Shown one piece after another: positions 1 through 8,288 of a stretch of DNA of 64,000 nucleotides. A program made the translations under genes and the position numbers. The notes below the pieces were generated by a model that worked only from the letters and a program-made list of their open reading frames with translations, did not search any database and was not told the DNA's origin. Origin of the DNA: Larkinella terrae (lineage in GTDB: Bacteria > Bacteroidota > Bacteroidia > Cytophagales > Spirosomataceae); the NCBI RefSeq assembly GCF_009668025.1, contig NZ_WJXZ01000002.1, positions 186,001 to 250,000 on the forward strand, written 5' to 3'. The stretch's first letter is position 1, and the number at the start of each line of letters is the position of its first letter.

Positions 1-525
1 TGCTTCCTGCTGGTCATCCGCCCACAGGTAGGTCGCTACATTCCAGCCCAGGTCCGTTTTAACCAGGAGCCGCGTTTCAATGATCACTTTGCCGTTCGAC
101 GGATCGCGCTGATTCTTGTCATAGTAGAATGTCTTCACCAGCATCGTTCCGCTCGGAAAAGCCGGAAACCCATCGCCTTGTGCCGCCAACGAGGTCCCGG
201 GAGGAAGCTTAATCAGCCGTTGCTTCCCGGCGTAATCGGTAAAAAGCGTGGAGGCTAGTTCATAGAGGTGGAAGTCGGCAGACGGGTTCAGGTTGGCGGG
301 ATTTCCCTGGAAAATGCCGTACTGCGATAGTTTTGGCAAAAACGAACGGGTATTCCCGATGGCAATCAAACCGTCGTTCTGACAGGCTCCCACCATTTTA
401 ATCAACAAAATACCCACCAGGACACAGCATCCTGCTACCCGCTTCCGGGCGTACGGATTCCTGTTTTCAGGACAAAAAATTCTCCGTATCGGCTGGATCA
501 GCCGGTTGAATTCATGCTTTTTCAT
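1..525 (-). CDS. N-terminal part of TIGR03806/SO2930-type exported lipoprotein (cut by window edge)
   Basis: The reading frame runs open from the ATG at 525 to base 1, giving 175 residues without a stop. A basic N-terminus, a hydrophobic stretch and a lipobox-like VGAC around residues 47-50 suggest an exported lipoprotein. The region that follows (SQYGIFQGNPANLNP, YELASTLFTDYAGKQR, LPPGT, FPSGTMLVKTFYY, ETRLLVKTDLGW) is the pattern I associate with the TIGR03806 / SO2930 diheme-cytochrome-associated family, whose heme-binding part is normally C-terminal and so lies outside the window. The family's biochemical role is not established. The start is supported by the signal sequence. The gene lies 59 bases beyond the LytTR regulator stop and reads in the same direction. 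Confidence 0.7.
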   Translation of the reverse strand, partial: MKKHEFNRLIQPIRRIFCPENRNPYARKRVAGCCVLVGILLIKMVGACQNDGLIAIGNTRSFLPKLSQYGIFQGNPANLNPSADFHLYELASTLFTDYAGKQRLIKLPPGTSLAAQGDGFPAFPSGTMLVKTFYYDKNQRDPSNGKVIIETRLLVKTDLGWNVATYLWADDQQEA

Positions 526-584
526 ACGATTGTATTGGTCAGTTTAGGGCGGGACGGGTCGTCATCCGAAGAAATGCGATTGGG

Positions 585-1343
585 TTACAGTAAGTTGAGT
601 CGCCCCAGAATCTCCCGGCCATTCGTACTCGTTTCCAGGGTTGATCGTTTCGCATCGCCAAGTGTCACCAGGTAGCTGCCATTGAGTCGTTTTCGGAGTT
701 GCCGAATCAGAAACGCATTGACGAGGCAACCGCGGCTGATCCGAACGAATTGATCGGGTAGTAACTCCGTCAACTCGGTCAGGGCATAGTCAACGAGGTG
801 CTGACTGCCCTCAAGTGTATGCAGCAAAACGTATTTACCCGCTGCCTGAAAGTAAGCGATTTCAGCCAGCGCGATCAGTTGCAGCGTATCCCCGTTCTTA
901 ACCATCATGCCCTGAATGGGCTTCGGGGGCTGTACCTGCGCAAACAGGCTTTGCAGTGTTGGCTGGGTAATCGGGGCAGGCGGCTGCGATTGAGTAATTT
1001 TGGCCACGGTTTTGGCCAGGCGGGTGGCATCAATGGGCTTCAGGAGGTAATCCAGTGAATTCTCCTCAAAGGCCCGTAAGGCATACTGGTCGTACGCGGT
1101 CGTGAACACGACGTACGGTTTGTAAGCTAGCTGCGCCAGCATCTCAAAACCCGTTAGTCGGGGCATTTGAATATCCAGAAAAATAACCGCTGGCTGCAGT
1201 GATTTGATTAAGGCCATCCCTTCAAAACCGTTGGTCGCTTCCCCACAAATCGACAACCTGTCCCGGTAGGCCGCCAGGAGGTGCCGGAGCCGCTCGAGCG
1301 CCAGCGGTTCATCGTCGATTAACAGAATGGGTACGGTCGCCAT
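585..1343 (-). CDS. LytTR-family response regulator
   Basis: A 252-residue two-domain regulator. The receiver domain spans about residues 5-120, with acidic residues D10/D11, phospho-acceptor D57 in FLDIQMP, T81/T82 and K102 in YLLKPID. A LytTR DNA-binding domain follows at about 148-248 (NGDTLQLIALAEIAYFQAAG, then VRISRGCLVNAFLI). The ATG at 1343 is preferred over the longer upstream frame because it begins directly with the receiver strand MATVPILLIDD and sits one base after the TAG stop of the kinase gene upstream, so the two are probably translationally coupled. The partner is the LytS-type kinase at 1345-2487. Target genes are unknown. Confidence 0.93.
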   Translation of the reverse strand: MATVPILLIDDEPLALERLRHLLAAYRDRLSICGEATNGFEGMALIKSLQPAVIFLDIQMPRLTGFEMLAQLAYKPYVVFTTAYDQYALRAFEENSLDYLLKPIDATRLAKTVAKITQSQPPAPITQPTLQSLFAQVQPPKPIQGMMVKNGDTLQLIALAEIAYFQAAGKYVLLHTLEGSQHLVDYALTELTELLPDQFVRISRGCLVNAFLIRQLRKRLNGSYLVTLGDAKRSTLETSTNGREILGRLNLL

Positions 1344-1344
1344 G

Positions 1345-2487
1345 CTACACTGGAATCCGGATGAGTACTTGTTTTTCCGGCGCATTTTGCAGCGTCAGGC
1401 TGGCCTGGCCCTCGTACAGCAGGCGCAGGGTTTCGTTGATACTCATGAGCCCATACCCGTTTACTGCCTGAGCCGGAAACGGTTCTCCATTGTCGCGGAC
1501 GGTAATGTGCAGATTCGCCCCCTGCCGACGAATCGATACCAGGATATGGCCCACGCCAAGCTGCCTGCTGATTCCGTGCTTAATCGCATTTTCGACGAGC
1601 GGCTGAAGCAAAAAACGGGGAATCTCGAGCTGACTGACGTCGGGATCGACCTCAATGGCGTACCGGAGTCGATCCCCAAACCGGTAGTGTTCAATCCGCA
1701 GGTATCCCTTGACAAAACGCAGCTCGTCCGCCAGGGGTGCCATCAGCCGGGACGACGCCTGGGTGGTGGCCTGAAATAATTTACTGAGTTCAATGACCAT
1801 CTCGTCGGCTTTGGCGGGGTGTTTATACACCAAACTGCTGATGCTGTTTAAGGTATTGTACAGAAAATGCGGATTGATCCGGGCCTGCAAAGCGGTTAGT
1901 TCGGCCTGCGTTTTGAGTTGCGCTAGCCGGGCGAGTTCGTATTCCTGTCGGCGAATAGTCCGGCTGAACGAATTGGAACGCTGCCAGGAATAAAAGTAGA
2001 GACAGGCAGCGATAGCTGGCGAAAACAGGTACAGCGCATTCTGCTGGAAATGAGCCGGGCTCGGGTGCTGCAACAGATGCTTGAAGGCATACACCCACAT
2101 CAGTTTCTGAACACCCAGCGTGAGCAATGCCGTTATCCCAAAAAGCACCGCATACTTGAGTGCATTGGTAGACAGCCTTTTCTCCGCCCGAACGAATAGG
2201 GCTAAGATTCCCAGGGCTAATACCGCACTCAATAAACTGCTCAGGACCCGAATCAAATCCACGTCGTCGAAGGGCGAAACGGACCGGACCAGCGTCTGGG
2301 TTAGGAACAGAATAGCGCTCATTCCGTACACCGTCAGGAGCAGGAAAACCAGGGAAAAAGCCATTCCCTGAACCGGATCGGAAAACATTTCGAGCAGCCG
2401 ACTTTTTTCCGGCGGGGGCGGAGACGGTGACATGGATGCAAGCGGAGCGTACTTAACCATTGAAAAAGTCGATAAAATCGGTTCCAA
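1345..2487 (-). CDS. LytS/YehU-type sensor histidine kinase
   Basis: A 380-residue membrane kinase. Four hydrophobic segments can be seen at about residues 43-63, 83-99, 113-133 and 151-168. They are followed by a coiled linker and the His_kinase (PF06580) signature ARINPHFLYNTLNS with phospho-acceptor H207. The ATPase part has the N-box LLQPLVENAIKHG (N300) and a glycine-rich VNGYGLMSI. There is no large periplasmic sensor domain, as in other short 5TM/4TM LytS-like kinases. It is 26 bases downstream of the DUF1772 gene and one base from the regulator, so the three are probably an operon. The exact start is uncertain because M10 and M19 are also possible. Confidence 0.92.
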   Translation of the reverse strand: MEPILSTFSMVKYAPLASMSPSPPPPEKSRLLEMFSDPVQGMAFSLVFLLLTVYGMSAILFLTQTLVRSVSPFDDVDLIRVLSSLLSAVLALGILALFVRAEKRLSTNALKYAVLFGITALLTLGVQKLMWVYAFKHLLQHPSPAHFQQNALYLFSPAIAACLYFYSWQRSNSFSRTIRRQEYELARLAQLKTQAELTALQARINPHFLYNTLNSISSLVYKHPAKADEMVIELSKLFQATTQASSRLMAPLADELRFVKGYLRIEHYRFGDRLRYAIEVDPDVSQLEIPRFLLQPLVENAIKHGISRQLGVGHILVSIRRQGANLHITVRDNGEPFPAQAVNGYGLMSINETLRLLYEGQASLTLQNAPEKQVLIRIPV

Positions 2488-2513
2488 TCAAGTGCAAATG
2501 GATGGATTTGTAC

Positions 2514-3017
2514 CTAAGTTAAGGATTTCTGATTGTTAGTCAATTTGTGCTGACTTAGGCTATCGGCCAGAATCAGGCACGCAAAGCCCCCGATGGCACT
2601 TATCGTCCGGTAGGCATGAAAACGATCCCAACGGGCCATGATATCCAGCCAATCCGCCGGTGGAGCGGACAGATTCCAGGTTTTGATAATCAGGTTGATT
2701 GGTACATTCCCCAAACGGGTGATCAGCAGCGTTGCCAGACCCAGACCGACCGCCAGCAGGGCAAATAACCGACTTAGTGGATGATGCCGGACCGTCCAGC
2801 TGAACCAAACGGACATTCCAATAGCGATCGTCATGGCAAGTTGCATGGTGAGCGCATTATGACGCATCAAGGCGGTCCGAAACGCCAGATGAACCGGAAG
2901 GGATACCTCCCAGAAGGTGGGCAACACGTTGACGGTAGCGTAAAAAAAGGTGCCTGCCAATAGGCCCGTGGCTAGCAAGGCGCTGCTTTTCGCAATTTGA
3001 TTCAGCATCATATTCAT
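2514..3017 (-). CDS. DUF1772 (anthrone oxygenase-like) integral membrane protein
   Basis: A 167-residue protein with four hydrophobic helices. The family hallmark is present in the C-terminal half: RLGNVPINLIIKTWN, then PPADWLDIMARWDRFHAYRT. This is the pattern of DUF1772 proteins, some of which are annotated as anthrone oxygenases or noxious-metabolite proteins, but no reaction can be assigned here. It is the first gene of the probable DUF1772-kinase-regulator operon. Whether the membrane protein feeds a signal to the kinase or is a resistance function is unknown. Confidence 0.8.
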   Translation of the reverse strand: MNMMLNQIAKSSALLATGLLAGTFFYATVNVLPTFWEVSLPVHLAFRTALMRHNALTMQLAMTIAIGMSVWFSWTVRHHPLSRLFALLAVGLGLATLLITRLGNVPINLIIKTWNLSAPPADWLDIMARWDRFHAYRTISAIGGFACLILADSLSQHKLTNNQKSLT

Positions 3018-3027
3018 ACACTTGGCG

Positions 3028-3058
3028 CAAGGTTATCGTCTGTGGTTTTGTGTTTCAA
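3028..3058 (-). promoter_or_regulatory. Candidate Bacteroidota-type promoter for the DUF1772-kinase-regulator operon
   Basis: On the minus strand a TTG (3058-3056) is followed after 20 bases by TAACCTTG (3035-3028). This is one mismatch from the TAnnTTTG -7 consensus used by the Bacteroidota housekeeping sigma factor. The start codon at 3017 is about 10 bases beyond, so the leader would be very short. Confidence 0.4.
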
Positions 3059-3355
3059 CAAAAGTAACCTGCCAGTTTACGGAAAGAAAGCAGCTTCCGA
3101 CGAGTGCCCCCTTATCGGGCATGATTGAACCCAAAACGGGATTGAGTTCGGTGGATGCGCCATTATTGATCGTTTACGATCCGTTAGAAAACACCTGAAG
3201 CACGTCTTCATGTAGGGCCGGTTTTTTTTTTGATTTATTCTATCGCTGACGCAGATCTGCCGGGCGGTCCGTAGGTACGTTTCAAAAAAATTACAATTCG
3301 GAGGGGACACTTTCCGGTTTGGAGGCTCTTGGTAAATAAGAATCGCCTGGAGTCT
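3059..3355. other. Intergenic stretch with no recognisable gene
   Basis: Together with 3018-3058 this is a 338-base gap between the divergent DUF1772 and FecR genes. I find no coding region with a sensible start and composition; the long minus-strand frame through here is antisense to fecR. There is a ten-T run near 3225. It must hold the promoter of fecR, but none matches the consensus convincingly. Confidence 0.5.
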
Positions 3356-4498
3356 ATGATGAATTATGCCGCGTATACAACCGAAGAGTTTGCCGAAGAT
3401 GATTTCTTCCGCCGGTGGGTGCAGTCGCCCGATGCTGAAACGGAAGCGTTCTGGCGGGATTTTCTGGTTCAGCATCCGGAGAAACAAACCGTTGTCCGGT
3501 CGGCCCGGGCGTTGTTGAAGGCCATTTCGGACGTTCAGACAACGCCGACTGAAGTCCAGGGAGCGCGCATGTGGGCCGCCATCGAAAAACGGACGACCGG
3601 TTTTGGACAACCCATTCATCAGCCGGACGAAGAAACCGCAAACCGTTGGCGATGGCCAGGACTGGAACGCCCGAACTGGCTTCAACTGGCCGCTGCGGTT
3701 GTGTTGCTGATCGGTATTGGCTGGTGGTATATGCTGCGCTCCCGGCTGGTGGAAAAACCGGAGACCTACGCCGGACTGGTGTCAAATTCGACGATTGACC
3801 TGATTGAAAAAACCAACAACACCGCCCAGCCTTTGACGGTCCGGTTTGAAGACGGCAGCACGGTGGTGCTCCAACCCGACAGCCGGGTGAGCTATCCGGC
3901 GGTTTTTCCGGGCGAAAAACGGGAAGTATACCTGTCGGGGGAAGGGTTTTTTGAGGTGACGAAAAATCCGGAGAAACCGTTTCTGGTGTACGCCAATGGC
4001 CTGGCTACCAAAGTGATCGGGACCAGTTTTATGGTTCGTGCGCTGGAAAAAGCAGACAAGGTAACGGTGGTTGTACATACCGGGAAAGTGGCGGTTTTCC
4101 CGATCAGGGCCCTGAGTCAGCCGCAGCCGGAAACCGGTCAGCCCGCCGGGGCATTGTTGCTGACGCCCAATCAGCAGGCGTTTTTTGAACCCAACAGCGC
4201 CCGTCTGACCCGCCAGCTGGTGGAAGCGCCCGCGCTGATCAAAGCACCCGAACGCAATCAGAACTTCATTTTCGAAGATACGCCAGTAGCCGAGGTGTTC
4301 AAAACGCTGGAAAGTTCGTACGGCGTCTCGATTGTCTACGACGCGAAAACGCTGGAAAGCTGCAACCTGACGGCCCCGCTGGGCGACGAACCGCTGTTCC
4401 GAAAACTCGACATCATCTGCCAGACCATCGGGGCCACCTACGAAGTGCTGGATGCGAAAGTGGTTGTAACCGGCAAAGGCTGCCAGTCAACGGAATGA
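3356..4498 (+). CDS. FecR-family anti-sigma factor (DUF4974 tail)
   Basis: About 380 residues. The cytoplasmic N-terminal part contains the usual FWRDFLVQHP segment. One membrane helix lies near residues 107-126, followed by the FecR domain (FEDGSTVVLQPDSRVSYP, REVYLSGEGFFEV, PFLVYANGLATKVIGTSF) at about 155-260. The C-terminal DUF4974 repeat (FEDTPVAEVFKTLESSYGV) lies at about 305-376. Such proteins relay occupancy of a SusC-like transporter to an ECF sigma factor. The SusC gene follows 380 bases downstream, but no sigma gene is adjacent, so its partner must be encoded elsewhere. The longer frame starts with TTG at 3329; the paired ATGs at 3356/3359 are more likely. Confidence 0.93.
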   Translation: MMNYAAYTTEEFAEDDFFRRWVQSPDAETEAFWRDFLVQHPEKQTVVRSARALLKAISDVQTTPTEVQGARMWAAIEKRTTGFGQPIHQPDEETANRWRWPGLERPNWLQLAAAVVLLIGIGWWYMLRSRLVEKPETYAGLVSNSTIDLIEKTNNTAQPLTVRFEDGSTVVLQPDSRVSYPAVFPGEKREVYLSGEGFFEVTKNPEKPFLVYANGLATKVIGTSFMVRALEKADKVTVVVHTGKVAVFPIRALSQPQPETGQPAGALLLTPNQQAFFEPNSARLTRQLVEAPALIKAPERNQNFIFEDTPVAEVFKTLESSYGVSIVYDAKTLESCNLTAPLGDEPLFRKLDIICQTIGATYEVLDAKVVVTGKGCQSTE

Positions 4499-4540
4499 AT
4501 CCTGAAAAGATGATATGGAGCTACTTGAACTTTAAAATTA

Positions 4541-4645
4541 AACTTTTGCTTTTGCCCCTAAATCCCCTAAAGGGGACTTGGACACTTAAACTCCAGATTC
4601 TAAAAGTCCCCTTTAGGGGATTTAGGGGCAAAAAAGCAAAAGTTT
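4541..4645. repeat. Long inverted repeat between fecR and susC (CCCCTAAAGGGG family)
   Basis: Left arm 4541-4579 and right arm 4604-4645 are complementary over 39 bases with one 2-base insertion. The core is TCCCCTAAAGGGGACTT. It belongs to the same family as the elements at 49587, 52284 and 57545. The rest of the 380-base gap (4499-4878) shows no gene. The hairpin could terminate or attenuate transcription between the regulator and the transporter. Confidence 0.9.
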
Positions 4646-4878
4646 CATAACTCATGACTAACCTCCTAAACCCGGACTGAATGACGAAAAACCAACCTGC
4701 CTGTTAAAAAAATCGCCGAACCGAAAACCGTACTGTTGCGACCAGTAGCGATTTCCTTGATCCGGCGAATCAGTGCCCCCCCTTGCTTGACCGGTATTGC
4801 GACTACCCTGAAAAACGGGGACAGGGATTGTTTTTGCCTCCATTTCTGACTTTGTCGAACAAAAACACAGCTAAAAGT

Positions 4879-7800
4879 ATGAAAAAACTGCGGGATTATT
4901 CCCCAACTTTTTACCAGATCATGAAGATTACCTGCGTACAGTTGATGCTGGCCATCGTCTTTGCGGGCCTGACCCTGGCCCGCAACGGGCTGGCGCAGGA
5001 ATTACTGAACCGGCCCATCTCGGTTCAGCTGGAAAACAAGGACTTACGGACGGTTTTGAACCGGCTGGAAAAAGCCGCCAACGTGAAGTTTACGTACGTT
5101 CCGCAACTGATCGCGGTTGGCAACAAGGTTTCGCTTCGGGCCGAAAACGACCGGCTGGAAACCGTGCTGAATCGCCTGCTGAAACCGCTCAACATTGGCT
5201 ACCAGGTGTCGGGTAGTTACATCGTCCTGAAAAAAGAACCAACCAGCACTATTTTGCCCGATGACCTCACGCTGGAAGCGCCGGTCCTGCTGGCCGAATT
5301 GTCCATTTCGGGAACCGTAACCGACGAAAAAGGCGACGGGTTGCCGGGCGTCAGTGTGTTGCTGAAAGGCACCCAGCGCGGTACCTCCAGCGACGGCAAA
5401 GGACAGTTTCGGCTGGCTGTGCCCGACAATTCGGCGGTTTTGGTGTTCAGTTTTGTGGGGTACCAGAGCCAGGAAATCGCCGTCGGGGCGCAATCGACGC
5501 TCACGGTGCGGTTACAGGCCGACGAAAAATCGCTCAATGAAGTCGTCGTCGTCGGTTACGGAACCGTAAAGCGCTCCGACCTGACGGGTTCGGTAGCAAA
5601 AGTGGGGGAAGAAAACATCAAGGCGACGCCCATTGTGGCGCTGGACCGGGCCATGCAGGGTCGGGCCGCCGGGGTGCTGGTGACGACCAATTCAGCCAAA
5701 CCGGGGGGCGGCACCACGATCCGGATCCGGGGAACGGGCTCGGTCAACGCGGGGAATGATCCGCTGTACGTCATCGACGGTTTTCCAACCGGTAATCTGA
5801 ATTCCATTAATCCGAACGATATCGAATCCATCGAAATCCTGAAAGATGCGTCGGCCACGGCCATTTACGGCTCGCGCGGGTCGAACGGGGTGGTCATGAT
5901 TACGACCAAACGCGGCAAGGAAGGACAGTCGGGCATTGCGTTTGAAAGCTATTACGGCGTTCAGTCGGTTCGGCGGAAAATACCGATGCTCAATGCCCGC
6001 GAATACGCCGAGTTCATCAACGAAGCCCGCGTCAATGGCGGTGGAAAACCGTATTTCGACGGATCAAGCTCCAGTCAGCCGCTGCCGGAAACACTGGGCG
6101 AAGGCACCAACTGGCAGGATGAGGTGTTCCGGTCGGTCCCGATTCAAAGTTACCAACTGAGCTTTACGGGGGGGGAATCCAAAACCCGCTACGCCATTTC
6201 GGGGAGTTATTACGACCAGCAGGGCGTCATTCTGAATTCGTATTTCAAGCGGTTTACGCTGCGCGCCAACCTGGATCGCGACGTGAAAAAGTGGCTGAAA
6301 ATCGGGTTATCCATGCAGGGAGCGCACACCCGTTCGAATAGCTCGCGGACCGAAACCGACGGCGGCACCACCGGGGGCGTGACCAATGCCGCCATCAATT
6401 ACGCACCGGTTTTTCCGATTCTGAACGCCAACGGAACCTATTACCGCGACCAGAGTTCGCTCAACGGCAGTCTCGTCGATAACCCCGTCGGGCTCACCAA
6501 CGAGGTGACCGACCAATACAACACGATCCGGTTATTGAGCAATGTCTTTGCCGACATCCGCCTAATGGAAGGGCTGACGTTCCGCACCAGTTGGGGTGCC
6601 GATCTGTTCAGTTCCAAGTCAAATTACTACGCCACGCGGCTGATTGCGCTGGGGGCCGGGGCCAACGGCAGCGCGTCGATTACGGATGGTCAAAACCTGA
6701 ACTGGCTGAATGAGAATACGTTGACGTACACCCGAACGCTGGCCCAAAAACACACCCTGACGGCTTTGCTAGGTTACACGACGCAGGGCTACCACAACGA
6801 AAGCGTAACGGCCAACGCCATCAATTTTAACGACGATTTTGCGCTGTATAACAACCTGGGTGGGGGCGCTACGCTGCAAACGCCCGCATCGGGGGCAAGC
6901 GACTGGGCGCTGATTTCGTACCTGGCGCGGGTGAATTATGGCTACGACAGCCGGTTTTTGCTGACGCTGACGGCCCGGCGCGACGGCTCGTCGCGGTTTG
7001 GCCCCAACAACAAATACGGTTTTTTTCCGTCGGGGGCGCTGGCCTGGCGGCTGATCAACGAAAAATTCATGCAGACCCAGAAATGGGTATCCGACCTCAA
7101 GTTGCGGGTCAGCTACGGCCTGACCGGGAATCAGGAAATCGGCGATTACCGGTATTTGTCGAACATTGGCGTCAGCACGGCGGCTCTGGGGGGCGCCACC
7201 ACGATTCTGCGAACGGGCGGGGTGCCGGGCAGCATCAGCAACCTTGATTTGCGCTGGGAAAAAAACGCTCAACTGGATGCCGGCATCGACCTGGGGTTGT
7301 TCAGCAATCGCGTGCAACTGACTGCCGATTATTACATCAAAACCACCTCGGATTTGCTGTTTTCGGTCAACGTGCCACAAACGACGGGCTACAGCACCTC
7401 GCTACGGAACATCGGAAAAGTGGAAAACCGGGGGCTGGAACTGGCACTTTCGACGATCAATGTGGATCGGGGCGGTTTTCGCTGGAACACGGAATTCAAC
7501 ATTGCGTTCAACAAAAATAAAATACTCGCGCTCGACGGACGGCCCGAATTTACGTCGGGCGAAGGCAGCGGCCACCTCCAGATTTCGAACACGGTGTTGA
7601 TGAAAGTGGGCGAACCCCTGGGCAATTTTTACGGTCGCGTCGTGGAAGGTATTTTCCAGAACCAGGCCGAAATCGACGGTTCTGCCCAGAAAACCGCCAA
7701 ACCGGGTGATCTGAAATACCGCGACATCAACGGCGATGGCTTGATCAACGACAATGACCGCACCGTGATCGGCAACGGATATCCGACGTTTTTCGGCGGC

Positions 7801-8277
7801 ATCAACAATACCCTGAGTTTTCGCGGGTTCGACCTGAACGTTTTCCTGCAAGGCAGCTCGGGCAACGAAATCCTGAATTACGGGCGGTTTGATCAGTACA
7901 GCCTGAACGGCAACAGCAACCAGGCGAAGGAAGTCCTGAACCGCTGGACGCCCACCCATCCGAGCAACGACATTCCGCGGGCCAACTCGACGGGCGGCCA
8001 GCGAATCCTCTCGACTTTCCACATCGAAGATGGCTCGTACCTGCGCGTCAAAAACCTGTCGCTGGGCTATAATCTACCCGCAGCCCTGCTCAAACGAATG
8101 ACTTTCCAGAGCGCCAAAGTGTACGTTTCGGCCCAGAACCTGATTACGGTCACCAACTACAAAGGCTACGACCCCGAGGTGAGCCGGTTTGGCACCACGT
8201 CCATCAGTCAGGGCATGGATTACGGCGGTTATCCAGCCGCTAAAACCGTATTGGTAGGCTTAAACCTGAAGTTTTGA
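4879..8277 (+). CDS. SusC/RagA-family TonB-linked outer-membrane transporter
   Basis: 1132 residues from the ATG at 4879 (MKKLRDYSPTFYQIMK). A signal sequence ends near GLAQ. An STN signalling domain covers about residues 55-110 (VQLENKDLRTVLNRLEKAA), so this is a transducer-type transporter able to contact a FecR protein. A carboxypeptidase-regulatory-like domain follows (ISGTVTDEKGDGLPGVSVLL), then the hinge SLNEVVVVGYGT, the plug (GRAAGVLVTTNSAKPGG, IRGTGSVNAGNDPLYVIDG, SIEILKDASATAIYGSRG) and the beta-barrel ending ...LVGLNLKF. It takes up an oligomeric substrate with the SusD lipoprotein encoded directly downstream. The substrate is unknown. Confidence 0.96.
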   Translation: MKKLRDYSPTFYQIMKITCVQLMLAIVFAGLTLARNGLAQELLNRPISVQLENKDLRTVLNRLEKAANVKFTYVPQLIAVGNKVSLRAENDRLETVLNRLLKPLNIGYQVSGSYIVLKKEPTSTILPDDLTLEAPVLLAELSISGTVTDEKGDGLPGVSVLLKGTQRGTSSDGKGQFRLAVPDNSAVLVFSFVGYQSQEIAVGAQSTLTVRLQADEKSLNEVVVVGYGTVKRSDLTGSVAKVGEENIKATPIVALDRAMQGRAAGVLVTTNSAKPGGGTTIRIRGTGSVNAGNDPLYVIDGFPTGNLNSINPNDIESIEILKDASATAIYGSRGSNGVVMITTKRGKEGQSGIAFESYYGVQSVRRKIPMLNAREYAEFINEARVNGGGKPYFDGSSSSQPLPETLGEGTNWQDEVFRSVPIQSYQLSFTGGESKTRYAISGSYYDQQGVILNSYFKRFTLRANLDRDVKKWLKIGLSMQGAHTRSNSSRTETDGGTTGGVTNAAINYAPVFPILNANGTYYRDQSSLNGSLVDNPVGLTNEVTDQYNTIRLLSNVFADIRLMEGLTFRTSWGADLFSSKSNYYATRLIALGAGANGSASITDGQNLNWLNENTLTYTRTLAQKHTLTALLGYTTQGYHNESVTANAINFNDDFALYNNLGGGATLQTPASGASDWALISYLARVNYGYDSRFLLTLTARRDGSSRFGPNNKYGFFPSGALAWRLINEKFMQTQKWVSDLKLRVSYGLTGNQEIGDYRYLSNIGVSTAALGGATTILRTGGVPGSISNLDLRWEKNAQLDAGIDLGLFSNRVQLTADYYIKTTSDLLFSVNVPQTTGYSTSLRNIGKVENRGLELALSTINVDRGGFRWNTEFNIAFNKNKILALDGRPEFTSGEGSGHLQISNTVLMKVGEPLGNFYGRVVEGIFQNQAEIDGSAQKTAKPGDLKYRDINGDGLINDNDRTVIGNGYPTFFGGINNTLSFRGFDLNVFLQGSSGNEILNYGRFDQYSLNGNSNQAKEVLNRWTPTHPSNDIPRANSTGGQRILSTFHIEDGSYLRVKNLSLGYNLPAALLKRMTFQSAKVYVSAQNLITVTNYKGYDPEVSRFGTTSISQGMDYGGYPAAKTVLVGLNLKF

Positions 8278-8288
8278 ACCGAAACCCG

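Noticed and set aside
3077-3685. 202-codon minus-strand frame near fecR
   Set aside because: It is mostly antisense to fecR and the rest covers AT-rich intergenic DNA; there is no domain or signal.
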